Shown piece by piece: positions 52,083-63,586 of a stretch of DNA of 64,000 nucleotides (within the stretch, counting starts at the first letter, position 1; each line of letters opens with the position of its first letter). The position numbers were made by a program, and so were the translations under genes. Location: contig NZ_JAPDIR010000005.1 of the NCBI RefSeq assembly GCF_029870595.1, positions 1-64,000 of the forward strand, in the 5' to 3' direction. The DNA is from Sphingomonas sp. CBMAI 2297. Its GTDB lineage: Bacteria; Pseudomonadota; Alphaproteobacteria; Sphingomonadales; Sphingomonadaceae. The notes below the pieces were generated by a model. It was not told the DNA's origin. It did not search any database and saw only the letters and a list, made by a program, of their open reading frames with translations.

Positions 52083-52417
52083 CGATGGCGGTCGCCGGCC
52101 TGCTCTATCTCGGCATGTTCGCGCTCGCCGCGGGCATGTCGCGCCACGCCGATCCGCTGCTCGGGCCGCAGGCGAAGCGCGCCGCGCTCCGGCATCCGGC
52201 CCGCCCTGGCTGGGCGCTGGTCGCGCTCTCCTTCCTGGTCGCCTGTCTCGCGGGCGATGGCGGCCGGGCGCTGGTGCTGTGGTTCGGGCTGATCCCCTTT
52301 GTCAGCGCGATCATCCTGCTGGGACTCACCTATCGCCCGGCCGTGCCGCGCGCCGTGGTGCCCGTCGCGATGCTGATGGTGCTGCTCGCGCCCTTCACCT
52401 GGGCCGTGAACCCATGA
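52079..52417 (+). CDS. DUF3325 membrane protein
   Basis: A 112-residue four-helix protein starting MTMAVAGLLYLGMFALAAGMSRHAD, matching the DUF3325 pattern (GMFALAAGMSRH). It is the third member of the DUF3649-PepSY-DUF3325 set and overlaps the PepSY stop by four bases. The role is unknown. Confidence 0.78.
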   Translation: MTMAVAGLLYLGMFALAAGMSRHADPLLGPQAKRAALRHPARPGWALVALSFLVACLAGDGGRALVLWFGLIPFVSAIILLGLTYRPAVPRAVVPVAMLMVLLAPFTWAVNP

Positions 52418-52554
52418 ACCGGAAATGGTCGAGATGGGTGGCAAGCGGTCCCCAGCTGGCCGCAGGAATCGTTCGTGAAATGCCAGATTTCAGGAAGCCG
52501 TTTTGCGATGGAGACGCTTCAGATCCGCCAACGGTTGCGGCCATGTCGGAGATC

Positions 52555-52890
52555 CTAGGATCCTCGCGACAACCGATCGCGTAAAATTAGATATTGCTCA
52601 TAAGATGTATCGGAAAATGCTTCATCCCGATCGGAAGGCAGGTCAGCGTAAAATACCGCCTGAGGAAATTGACTCGCGGAGAAATCGTAGCGCTCGCCAT
52701 CGATGAGATTGTAAAAATGCCACGCGCCATCGACTTCGGTTTTAACAATCTCGCCGCCTAGCATGCCCTGAACCACAAGCGCCGTCACACTGCACTGCCC
52801 GCGCGCCGGATTGTCGGATAGCCACTTACTCGACGTTTCGATGGACCATGCGCGTTCCAGCGCAGATTGAAGGGCAGCAAAATCGGACAT
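52555..52890 (-). CDS. YunG-family protein
   Basis: A 111-residue soluble protein: LQSALERAWSIETSSKW, NPARGQCSVTALVVQGMLGG, HFYNLIDGERYDFSASQFP. These match the YunG family of unknown function (GQC, TALVVQ and a YDF-QF pattern). The Cys-His arrangement looks like a cysteine-protease-like (NlpC-like) layout, but this is not established. The coding region and its downstream flank are visibly more AT-rich than neighbours. The start at 52890 begins MSDFAAL. Confidence 0.72.
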   Translation of the reverse strand: MSDFAALQSALERAWSIETSSKWLSDNPARGQCSVTALVVQGMLGGEIVKTEVDGAWHFYNLIDGERYDFSASQFPQAVFYADLPSDRDEAFSDTSYEQYLILRDRLSRGS

Positions 52891-52989
52891 CCGTACCAAG
52901 CTTAGCCGTTCGGCCTGCCGCCGCCAACTTCCTCGCCATGTTCCGGCGCACCTCGATCCGCCCGTGGCTCCGCGCCAATGAGCCGCCAT

Positions 52990-54810
52990 CTAGGCGAGCA
53001 CGGCCTTGCCGCGCAGCAGCGCTCCGGCGATCTCGACGATCTCGACGGGATCGAACGGCTTGCCGATCGCCGGCACCTCGGCGAACCCCACGGGCAGATG
53101 GTCGCGGCCATAGCCGCTGACAAAGGCGAAGGGCACGCCCCGCGCATCGAGCGCGGCCGCGATCGCCTCGACGCTGGCGCCCTGCAGATTGCCGTCGAGC
53201 AGCGCGCCGTCGATCCGCCCCTCCGCGATGATCGCCCGGGCATGCTCGGCTGTCGCCGCCGGGCCGATCACCTCGACTCCGGCATCGGCAAGGATCGCGC
53301 CGAGCTCGAGCGCGACCAGCGGCTCGTCCTCGATGATCGCGAAGCGCTTGCCGGCGATCGATGCCGCCGCAGCGGCCGCGCCCCTGGCCCAGCCGCCCGC
53401 TTCGCGCACGGGGCGATCCGCCGGCAGCTCGGCCGCGCCGCCGGCATGCGGGAGAGTCAGGATCCAGCGCAGCCCTGCCGGCACGAAGCTGGCCACCGCC
53501 GATCCGCCCTCGGCCTTGAGGCTGCGTTCGATCAGGGCCGTGCCGAAGCCGCGCCGGCTCGGCGCCGCCACCGCCGGGCCGCCGCTCTCGGCCCATTCCA
53601 GCTCGAGCATCGTCCCCCGCAACCGCCATTCCAGCCGCACCCGCCCGGCTTCGTTCGAGAGCGCGCCATATTTGTTGGCATTGGTGCCGAGCTCATGGAG
53701 CACCAGGGCAAGGTGCAGCGCCGGCTCGGGCGACAGCTCGATCTCGGGCCCGGCGAAGCTCAGCCGCTGGGGATCGATCGTGCCGAGCTGGAGCTGCCCC
53801 TCGATCAGCTCGCGCAGCCTGGCACCTTGCCAGGTGGTGGCGCTGAGCAGCGAATGGGCGCGGGCCAGCGCATGGATGCGCCCGATAAAGGTCGGCGCGA
53901 AGTCGGAAGGGCCGGCCGAATGGCGCAGCGTCTGCGTCGCGATCGCCTGGACCGAGGCGAGCGTGTTCTTCACCCGGTGGTTGAGCTCGCCGATCAGCAG
54001 GCGCTGCGTCGCCTCGGCGCGCTTGCGCTCGGTCACGTCAAGGATCTGGACGCTGACCGAGACCAGCCGGTCGCCTTCGAACAGCGCCGAGCAATAGCAT
54101 TCGCAGTCGAGCAGCGTCCCGCCTTTGTCGTTGGCGCGCAGCGTCTCGACGCGGCGCAGCTCGTGCCCCTCGACCATTTGCCCCAGCACCAGCTCGACCG
54201 CCGCGCCATTGGCGGGGTCGAGCCAGTCGAGCTTCGCCGCGCGCCGACCCAGCACTTCGCCCGCGCTCCAGCCGAACAGCCGCTCGGCGCCGTTCGACCA
54301 GCCGATCACCCGGAGATCGGCATCGAACTCGACGATGGCGAGCGGGCTGTTGTCGCTATGCGCCTGGATCCGGCCGAGCGCCGCGGCCAGCTGGTCGCGC
54401 TGGCGGGCGATCTCGAGCCGCTGGCGTGCCAGCTCGACGAAGATGTCGACCTTGTTGCGCACGATCTGCGGGTCGACCGGCTTGAACAGATAGTCGACCG
54501 CGCCCGCCTCATACCCCCGGAACCGCCGCCGTTCGTCGGTCGCCACGGCCGTCACGAAGATGATCGGGATCCGGCGCGTCCGCTCCGTCCCGCGCATCAG
54601 CTCGGCGAGTTCATAGCCGTCCATGCCCGGCATCTGCACGTCGAGCAGGGCAAGCGCGACTTCGTGCCGGAGCAGCAGCTCGAGCGCCGCCGGGCCCGAG
54701 GGTGCCTTCAGTATCTCCACCCCGTCGCCGCGGAGCAGCGCATCCATCGCGATCAGGTTCTTCTCGACATCGTCGACGACGAGGATCTTCACGGCTTCAG
54801 GCTGCGGCAT
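52990..54810 (-). CDS. Hybrid HWE-family histidine kinase (REC-PAS-HWE-REC)
   Basis: A 606-residue cytoplasmic sensor. An N-terminal receiver (residues 7-125, phosphoacceptor Asp57 in ALLDVQMPGMDG) is followed by a PAS domain (about 150-265) and an HWE/HisKA2 kinase core with His278 in GELNHRVKNTLASVQ. The ATPase has HELGTNANKYGALS and the family's WAESGGP. A C-terminal receiver (about 485-605) has FAIIEDEPLVALE and Asp in GALLDGNLQG. HWE kinases often feed the general stress response. The start overlaps the cheR-like gene by 14 bases. Confidence 0.88.
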   Translation of the reverse strand: MPQPEAVKILVVDDVEKNLIAMDALLRGDGVEILKAPSGPAALELLLRHEVALALLDVQMPGMDGYELAELMRGTERTRRIPIIFVTAVATDERRRFRGYEAGAVDYLFKPVDPQIVRNKVDIFVELARQRLEIARQRDQLAAALGRIQAHSDNSPLAIVEFDADLRVIGWSNGAERLFGWSAGEVLGRRAAKLDWLDPANGAAVELVLGQMVEGHELRRVETLRANDKGGTLLDCECYCSALFEGDRLVSVSVQILDVTERKRAEATQRLLIGELNHRVKNTLASVQAIATQTLRHSAGPSDFAPTFIGRIHALARAHSLLSATTWQGARLRELIEGQLQLGTIDPQRLSFAGPEIELSPEPALHLALVLHELGTNANKYGALSNEAGRVRLEWRLRGTMLELEWAESGGPAVAAPSRRGFGTALIERSLKAEGGSAVASFVPAGLRWILTLPHAGGAAELPADRPVREAGGWARGAAAAAASIAGKRFAIIEDEPLVALELGAILADAGVEVIGPAATAEHARAIIAEGRIDGALLDGNLQGASVEAIAAALDARGVPFAFVSGYGRDHLPVGFAEVPAIGKPFDPVEIVEIAGALLRGKAVLA

Positions 54811-55659
54811 GGTCGACCTCCACAGCTATCGGCAGGATGTTGCGCCGGTATATCTTCTCCTCCGACACGAAATCGGCAAAGGCGTCGGCATGAGTGGAGA
54901 AGCGCAGATTTTCCTTCGCGCCCAGCCCCAGGAAGCCGCCGCGCACCAGGCTCTGCCCGAACAGGCCGAGCGCGCGATCCTGCAGCACCCGATCGAAATA
55001 GATCAGCACGTTGCGGCTCGACACGAGATGCGCTTCGGCGAAGACCTGATCGGTCGCGAGATTATGCTCGGCGAACACCGCCCGGGCGCGCAGGCTCTTG
55101 TCGAACACCGCCCGGCCATAGCCCGCGGTATAATGGTCGGAGAGCGATCCCCTGCCGCCCGAGGCGCGGTGGTTCTCGGTGAACAGCGCGATGCGGTCGA
55201 GCGCATAGACGCCGGCCTCCGCCCGCTCCAGCGCGGCGGGGCTGATGTCGGTGCAATAGAAGATCGTCCGTTCCTCCAGCCCCTCCTCGCGGAACAGGAT
55301 GGCGAGCGAGTAGAATTCCTCGCCATTGGCGCAGCCGGCGATCCACACCTTGAGCGACGGGAAAGTGCGCAGATGCGGCACCACCTGCTCGCGGAGCGCG
55401 CGGAAATAGGCGGGGTCGCGGAACATCTCGCTCACCTGGATGGTGAGATAGCCCATCAGCTCGGCGAACAGCGCCGGCTCGCGCAGCAGCCGGCCCTGCA
55501 GCTGCGACAGGGTGTCGCAGCCGAAGCGCGACTGCGCCCGCTCGAGCCGCCGCCGCAGCGAGCCGCGCGAATAGCCGCGAAAGTCGTGATGGTAGCGCCG
55601 CCAGATCGCCTCGAGCAGCAGCTCGAGCTCCAGCGCGTCCACCGGATCCGCGGCATCGC

Positions 55660-55663
<4 letters not shown>
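54797..55663 (-). CDS. CheR-family protein methyltransferase
   Basis: A 288-residue CheR methyltransferase. An N-terminal helical domain is followed by the SAM-binding domain with VWIAGCANGEEFYSLAI, YCTDISPAALERA and the RNVLIYFD motif. The key Cys-Asn in GCANGEE takes the place of the more usual GCSTGEE, a tolerated variation. It lies between two kinase genes with short overlaps, so it is probably part of one signalling complex and not classical chemotaxis, since no receptor or cheB is present. The ATG at 55663 overlaps the hybrid-kinase stop. Confidence 0.87.
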
Positions 55664-58758
<3,095 letters not shown>

Positions 58759-59006
58759 CAAACCCCGTTCTCTAAGGCAAGCCCGAGAAATTACCGCCTT
58801 ATTCCAACGGTATCCGGGGATCGCAACCAAGATCGGCGCCGAACGACGCCGCCCGGCGCAACGTTCTGCACGCGGATTCGGTTCCGGGAAATGCGCAAAT
58901 TACGGACAGCGGTCCGAATCGGGACGGCGATGGCTGGGGCAATGCACGCCGGCACCCGATGGGCGCCAAGGCGTTCGGGTTCCAGGGGATTGGAAACAAG
59001 GGGCGG

Positions 59007-59082
59007 TGGTGGAGCTGAGGGGAATCGAACCCCTGACCTCTGCAGTGCGATTGCAGCGCTCTCCCATCTGAGCTACAGCCCC
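59007..59082 (-). tRNA. tRNA-Ala (anticodon CGC)
   Basis: A complete 76-base cloverleaf on the minus strand with a seven-base acceptor stem GGGGCTG / CAGCTCC, D-arm GCTC / GAGC, anticodon arm CTGCA / TGCAG with loop ATCGCAC (anticodon CGC, decoding GCG) and T-arm AGGGG / CCCCT with TTCGATT. The CCA end is encoded (59007-59009 in complement). Confidence 0.95.
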
Positions 59083-59291
59083 GCCGCCTGTCCCCGGGTG
59101 GCCCCGGGAGGCGCTCCATTAGCGGCGCTTTTTCCCCAATGCAACCGGCTTGAAACAAGCGCGGCAAAACGCTTCGCCCGCGCGCCGAACTGCGCTGAAA
59201 AACCGGGCTTTTTCCGGAACCATTGCCAGCACTCGCCCGCTGAATCCGCACCGGCCCAGCCCCCCAAGGGCCGGCAGTGGAGAAGATTCCC

Positions 59292-60131
59292 ATGAGCGAC
59301 CGTTACTCCGATCCCCGCTATTTCGGCCCCGAAGACCAGTATCAGGTGAGCGGCGCGCGCCGCGCCGGCGGCGAACATTATTCGAGCGCCCGCGAGTATG
59401 CCGCGGCCGGCGAGCTCGGCCGAACGCGCGGCCATCGCGGCTATGGCCCCGGCGGATATGGCGGCGAATATCGCGGCGGCTGGGATCGCAGCGCCCGCGA
59501 CCAGCGCGGCTGGGACGAGCCGCGCTCCTATCGCGGCCAGGATCCGGACCGCGGCTTCTTCGATCGCGCCGGCGACGAAGTCCGCTCCTGGTTCGGCGAC
59601 CAGGAGGCCGAGCGCCGCCGCGAGGCGGACCTGCGCTACGATGCTCGCCAGGCACGCGATACGCGCTGGTCCTACGGCCCCGACGATCACTATGGCGGCT
59701 GGCGCCGCCAGCGCATCGCCGAGCTCGACAGCGACTATGACGAATATCGCCGCGAGAACGCCCAGCGCTTCGAGAGCGAGTTCAACAACTGGCGCACCGA
59801 TCGCCAGGGCCAGCGCGACGGCCTGCGCCGGGTCGCCGAGCATATGGAAGTGGTCGGCTCGGACGGCAGCCATGTCGGCAAGGTCGACAAGGTGCGCGGC
59901 GATCGCATCGTCCTCACCCGGAACGACAGCGATGCCGGCGGCCATCATCATTCGATCCCGTCGCGCTGGATCCAGTCGGTGGACGACAAGGTGACGCTGC
60001 GCAAGACTGCCGACGAAGCGCATGCGGCCTGGCGGGACGAGGAGCGCGCCGGCGCGTTGTTCGGCGAACGCGACGACCAGGATTGGAATCGCGACAGGAA
60101 TCTCAACCGGAGCTTCTCCGGAACCTATTGA
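59292..60131 (+). CDS. DUF2171-domain protein with a Gly/Arg/Tyr-rich N-terminus
   Basis: A 279-residue protein. The first roughly 95 residues are Gly/Arg/Tyr/Asp-rich and low-complexity, followed by the SWFGDQEAERRRE motif (about residue 95) and a charged helix. The C-terminal domain (about 183-245) reads MEVVGSDGSHVGKVDKVRGD and fits DUF2171, a PRC-barrel-like fold. Such proteins occur in stress- or desiccation-related contexts. Their function is unknown. GGAG lies nine bases before the ATG at 59292. A strong terminator follows. Confidence 0.8.
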   Translation: MSDRYSDPRYFGPEDQYQVSGARRAGGEHYSSAREYAAAGELGRTRGHRGYGPGGYGGEYRGGWDRSARDQRGWDEPRSYRGQDPDRGFFDRAGDEVRSWFGDQEAERRREADLRYDARQARDTRWSYGPDDHYGGWRRQRIAELDSDYDEYRRENAQRFESEFNNWRTDRQGQRDGLRRVAEHMEVVGSDGSHVGKVDKVRGDRIVLTRNDSDAGGHHHSIPSRWIQSVDDKVTLRKTADEAHAAWRDEERAGALFGERDDQDWNRDRNLNRSFSGTY

Positions 60132-60159
60132 TCCCCAGATTGGGAATGTGAGCAGAACT

Positions 60160-60190
60160 GGGCCCGGGAGCATCTCCCGGGCCCTTCTTT
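60160..60190 (+). terminator. Strong intrinsic terminator
   Basis: An 11-base perfect stem GGGCCCGGGAG / CTCCCGGGCCC around CAT is followed by TTCTTT. It ends the DUF2171 transcript. Confidence 0.88.
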
Positions 60191-60191
60191 C

Positions 60192-60268
60192 GCCGATCCC
60201 CGCGGCTCAGCCGGCCAGGCCGATCCCCGGCTCTGCCGGCAAGGCCGATCCCCGGCTCAGCCGGCAAG
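60192..60268. repeat. Three tandem copies of a ~25-base unit at a gene end
   Basis: Copies lie at 60192-60218, 60219-60243 and 60244-60268 (unit GCCGATCCCCGGCTCAGCC ...). The third contains the stop and last codons of the minus-strand hydrolase gene, so the others look like duplications of the gene end. Copies 1 and 2 are not translated. Confidence 0.75.
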
Positions 60269-61168
60269 AAACGCCGCCAGCGCCGCGCGGAACGCCTCGG
60301 GCTGGTCGAGCATGATGAAATGCCCGCTATCGGCCACGCCCTTCACGCTCACCTTGGGCGCGCCGGCATATTCGCGCTTGTAGAGATCGAGCATCGGCGC
60401 CTCGCCGCCGCGCGCCGCCAGCCAGGGCACCAGCACGGTGATCGGCGTGGCGATATCCTTCAGGCCGGGGCGCAGATCGGTCTGGAGATCCTCGAACATG
60501 GTCTGGGCGGAAACGCGCATGTCCGCCTTGGCCACCCAGGCCGCGACTTGCGCCTGCGATTCGGGCCTGGCCGCGTTCTGCCGCGCGATCGCCTGGCCCA
60601 CCGCCTCGGGCAATGGCTTGCCATGGAGGCCCGCCATCTGGGCGCGCATCGCCTCGGCCTGGGGCTTGACCGATTCGACCGTCGAGCCCGGGAAAAAGGC
60701 CGAGCCGACAAACGGCATCGCATCGACGATCAGCGCCTTGCCGACATCGCCGGGATGCGCCTTGGCCAGCATCAGCGTCAGCAGCCCGCCCATCGAATGG
60801 CCCACCACCGCGGCCCCCGCGATCCTGCGCTCCGCGACCAGCTTGTGCAGCTCGGCGACCATGGCCGGGAGCAGCCCCTCGCCCAGATTGGCGCCCGGCG
60901 CGTCGCCGCCGAAGCCATTGACCTGGACGAGATACACGGTGTGCGTCTTCGCCAGCTCGGGCGCCACGCCGTCCCATACCGCGCGCGGGCTCGACAGGCC
61001 GGGGATCAGGATCACCGGGCTGCCCTTGCCGATCACCTGCACCGAGAGATGGTCCATCTGGATCAGCTCGGGCGCCGCCGGCGCGGTCGCGGCATGCGCT
61101 GCGGGGGCATGGAGGATGGCGGGGATGCTGGCAGTGGCGAGCAGGGCGAAGGCGATGCGCTTGATCAT
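60257..61168 (-). CDS. Exported alpha/beta hydrolase
   Basis: A 303-residue alpha/beta-hydrolase with a signal peptide ending HAPAAHA. The nucleophile elbow is VVGHSMGGLL (Ser), the acid is likely in the DIATPITVLVPW strand, and the His is in ADSGHFIMLDQPEAF. The oxyanion region is LIPGLSSPRAVWDG. The enzyme acts outside the cytoplasm on an unknown ester or amide. It is the third gene after the membrane protein and the XRE regulator. Confidence 0.88.
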   Translation of the reverse strand: MIKRIAFALLATASIPAILHAPAAHAATAPAAPELIQMDHLSVQVIGKGSPVILIPGLSSPRAVWDGVAPELAKTHTVYLVQVNGFGGDAPGANLGEGLLPAMVAELHKLVAERRIAGAAVVGHSMGGLLTLMLAKAHPGDVGKALIVDAMPFVGSAFFPGSTVESVKPQAEAMRAQMAGLHGKPLPEAVGQAIARQNAARPESQAQVAAWVAKADMRVSAQTMFEDLQTDLRPGLKDIATPITVLVPWLAARGGEAPMLDLYKREYAGAPKVSVKGVADSGHFIMLDQPEAFRAALAAFLAG

Positions 61169-61173
61169 GACGG

Positions 61174-61377
61174 TCAATCCTTGCGGTTGGGGTTGGTGAA
61201 GATCTCTTCGATGGTCAGGCCGAACACGTCGGCGATCTTGAAGGCGAGCGGGAGCGAGGGGTCGTAGCGGCCGGTCTCGATCGCGTTGACGCTCTGGCGC
61301 GACACTTCGAGCCGCTCGGCCAGGTCCTGCTGGCTCCAGGCGCGCTCGGCCCGCAGCACGCGGAGGCGATTGATCAT
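61174..61377 (-). CDS. Small XRE-family transcriptional regulator
   Basis: A 67-residue HTH protein: MINRLRVLRAERAWSQQDLA, LEVSRQSVNAIETGRYDPSL, FKIADVFGLTIEEIF. This is the YozG/small-XRE type that often sits beside a small membrane-protein gene. It overlaps the membrane-protein stop by four bases. It probably binds the palindrome at 61806-61821 and controls its own operon. Confidence 0.88.
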   Translation of the reverse strand: MINRLRVLRAERAWSQQDLAERLEVSRQSVNAIETGRYDPSLPLAFKIADVFGLTIEEIFTNPNRKD

Positions 61378-61784
61378 TCGCCGCCTCCGCGCATCGCCGC
61401 GAGCTTGTTGAAGCAGCGGCCCACGCCCAGCCCGGCGAACCACAGGATCGCGGCATAATAGGCATAGACGTGCGGCACGAGGCCGAAATTCTCGAGAAAG
61501 CCCCAGGCCGTCGCGATGCTCAGCGCGAAACCGGTGGCGACCAGCGCCTGGCGCGTCACCTGCACACGCAGATATTCGTCCTGCTCCTCGACGAGATAGC
61601 GCCCGAGGACGAAGAACACGCCGATCACCGGCAGCGCGGGCAGCACGCCGGCGACATAGCCCAGCAGCCCGTGCAGCGGGCTGTTCCGCGCATGCATGAC
61701 CACGCCGATCAGGATCAGCACATAGCTCATCATCAGCAGGATCACCGATTTCGTGTAGCGCCGCTGCGCCCGATTGCCGGCCAT
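61374..61784 (-). CDS. Small four-helix membrane protein
   Basis: A 136-residue protein with four hydrophobic helices (about residues 14-30, 38-62, 78-94 and 104-122) and a basic N-terminus (NRAQRRYTK). No enzyme motif is seen. It is the first gene of a three-gene operon with an XRE regulator and an exported hydrolase. GGAA lies upstream of the ATG. Confidence 0.78.
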   Translation of the reverse strand: MAGNRAQRRYTKSVILLMMSYVLILIGVVMHARNSPLHGLLGYVAGVLPALPVIGVFFVLGRYLVEEQDEYLRVQVTRQALVATGFALSIATAWGFLENFGLVPHVYAYYAAILWFAGLGVGRCFNKLAAMRGGGE

Positions 61785-61805
61785 GATTGGCTTCCTTTGC
61801 AGTTT

Positions 61806-61843
61806 GTAAAGGGAGCTTTACTCATCGAGTCGCGCAATGTCAA
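61806..61843 (-). promoter_or_regulatory. Promoter with palindromic operator for the XRE operon
   Basis: On the minus strand TTGACA (61838-61843) and TAAAGC (61815-61820) are 17 bases apart. The -10 lies inside a perfect palindrome GTAAAG-GGAG-CTTTAC (61806-61821), so a bound repressor would block the promoter. The start codon is 22 bases beyond the palindrome. The rest of 61785-62149 (365 bases) shows no gene. Confidence 0.7.
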
Positions 61844-62149
61844 CCATGCTTTCCATATGGGAAAGCTTGCCAGACTAGATGCTAATCGCGCTTTCCAGTC
61901 GACGCTTCGACATCGAGGTGCCAGCCCTCGAACTCGCGGATCATCGGCCTGCCGCACCCCTCGCACCAGGAACGGAAGGCAGTGCCGTCATTCCATGCAC
62001 GGCTACGGCTGCGGTGATGTTTGCCGACAAGACAATAGATTGGCTGCAGCAAGCGCATGTGCCGCCTCCCCGGAATCTCGCGGGAATGGTGGCATTTCCA
62101 CGCAAAAAGTCCATGTTTTTGCGCAACTATGCGAAAATATTACGGGTTT

Positions 62150-63547
62150 TTAATCCTGGAGCCGCGCCAGCATCTCCGCGGCGAGATGACTGAGCGTGTC
62201 GTCGCGCGCGCCCATCACCACGATGCGATCGCCGGCGCGCGCCGCGGCGACGAGATGCGCCGCCGCCGCCGCGCGATCGGGAATGTGGAGCGCGTGGCGC
62301 CCGGTCGCCGCGACGTCGGCGACGATGTCGGCGCTGGTCACTTCGCGGCTGGTGGTGCCGCCCTGGTAGACCGGGTCGGGCAGCACCAGCACGTCCTCAT
62401 CGCTCAGCTTCTCGGCGAACATCGCGACGAGCTCGGCGCGCATCACCTTGAGCGGGCCATAGCCGTGCGGTTGGAACAGCAGGAGCAGCCTGCCCTCAAA
62501 GGCGTGCAGCGTGTCCAGTGTCGCGGCGATCTTGTCGGGATTGTGCCCGAAATCGTCGATCACGGCGATCCCGCCCGCCTCGCCGACCAGCTCGAAGCGC
62601 CGCTTGAGGCCCTGAAAGCCCTGGATCGCCTGGGCAGCCTCCGCCACCGCGATCCCCGCCGCCGCCGCCGCGCCGATCGCCGCCAGCGCGTTGGAGACAT
62701 TGTGCCGGCCCGGCACCTGCAGCGTCACCGGGATCGACGCCTCGCCCTCGCGCGCCAGCTCGAAGGTGATGCCGTAGCGCTGCTCGCGCAGGTTGATCGC
62801 GACCAGATCCGCCGGCGCGCCGATCGCGAAGGTGAGCAGCCGCGCGCGCGGCATCGTCGCCGCCAGCAACGCGCCCTCGCCATTGTCGAGGTTGATCACC
62901 GCCTTGCCCGCCCGCGCGATGAATGCGCCGAACAGCTCGATCAGCTTGTCCATCGGCAGGTGATCGAGGCTGACATTGTTGAGCACCGCCACGCCCGGGC
63001 GATAGAGCGCGATCGAACCGTCGCTCTCGTCGACCTCGCTCACATAGGCCCCGCCCCCGCCGACCAGCGCGCTGGCGAAGGGCGCGTCGGGCGTGACGAA
63101 ATTCTTCATCACCGCGCCGTTCATCACCGTGGGGTCACGGCCCAGCGCATGGAAGATCCAGCCGATCATGCCCGTGACGGTGGACTTGCCGCTGGTGCCC
63201 GCCACGCCGATCGAGAGCGGCGCGGCGTTGAACAGCCGGGCGTTGAGCTCCGCCCGGGTCATCCGTGCATTGCCCAGTTCGGCGGCGCGGCGCGCATCGG
63301 GCACGGTCTCCTCGATCGCGGCCGAGGCGACGACGATCTGCTCGGCCGAGCCGATCCCGCTGCCGTCCTGCGGGAACAGGGCGATGCCGCTGCGCGCGAG
63401 GAAATCGAACTTCGCGGGCAGCCGCGCCTGGTCGAGGCTGCGGTCTGACCCCGCCACCCTGGCGCCCTGTCCGGCCAGGATCATCGCCAGGGGCATCATG
63501 CCCGACCCGCCAATGCCCACGAAGAAGTAAGGTTTGCGATGCTCCAT
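62150..63547 (-). CDS. mpl: Mur ligase of the Mpl/MurC type, probably murein peptide ligase
   Basis: A 465-residue Mur ligase. The N-terminal Rossmann motif [11 protein letters not shown] resembles MurC/Mpl, the ATP-binding P-loop is [13 protein letters not shown] (residues 114-126), and the C-terminal ligase domain has [12 protein letters not shown]. MurC adds L-Ala to UDP-MurNAc, while Mpl adds a recycled tripeptide. I favour Mpl, because an LD-carboxypeptidase gene that would produce the tripeptide starts 39 bases away in the other direction, and no other cell-wall cluster gene is near. The choice is an inference. Confidence 0.8.
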   Translation of the reverse strand: MEHRKPYFFVGIGGSGMMPLAMILAGQGARVAGSDRSLDQARLPAKFDFLARSGIALFPQDGSGIGSAEQIVVASAAIEETVPDARRAAELGNARMTRAELNARLFNAAPLSIGVAGTSGKSTVTGMIGWIFHALGRDPTVMNGAVMKNFVTPDAPFASALVGGGGAYVSEVDESDGSIALYRPGVAVLNNVSLDHLPMDKLIELFGAFIARAGKAVINLDNGEGALLAATMPRARLLTFAIGAPADLVAINLREQRYGITFELAREGEASIPVTLQVPGRHNVSNALAAIGAAAAAGIAVAEAAQAIQGFQGLKRRFELVGEAGGIAVIDDFGHNPDKIAATLDTLHAFEGRLLLLFQPHGYGPLKVMRAELVAMFAEKLSDEDVLVLPDPVYQGGTTSREVTSADIVADVAATGRHALHIPDRAAAAAHLVAAARAGDRIVVMGARDDTLSHLAAEMLARLQD

Positions 63548-63586
63548 GGCCTCGCGCTATCGGCAATTCGAAGCGAAGGGGCAAGG

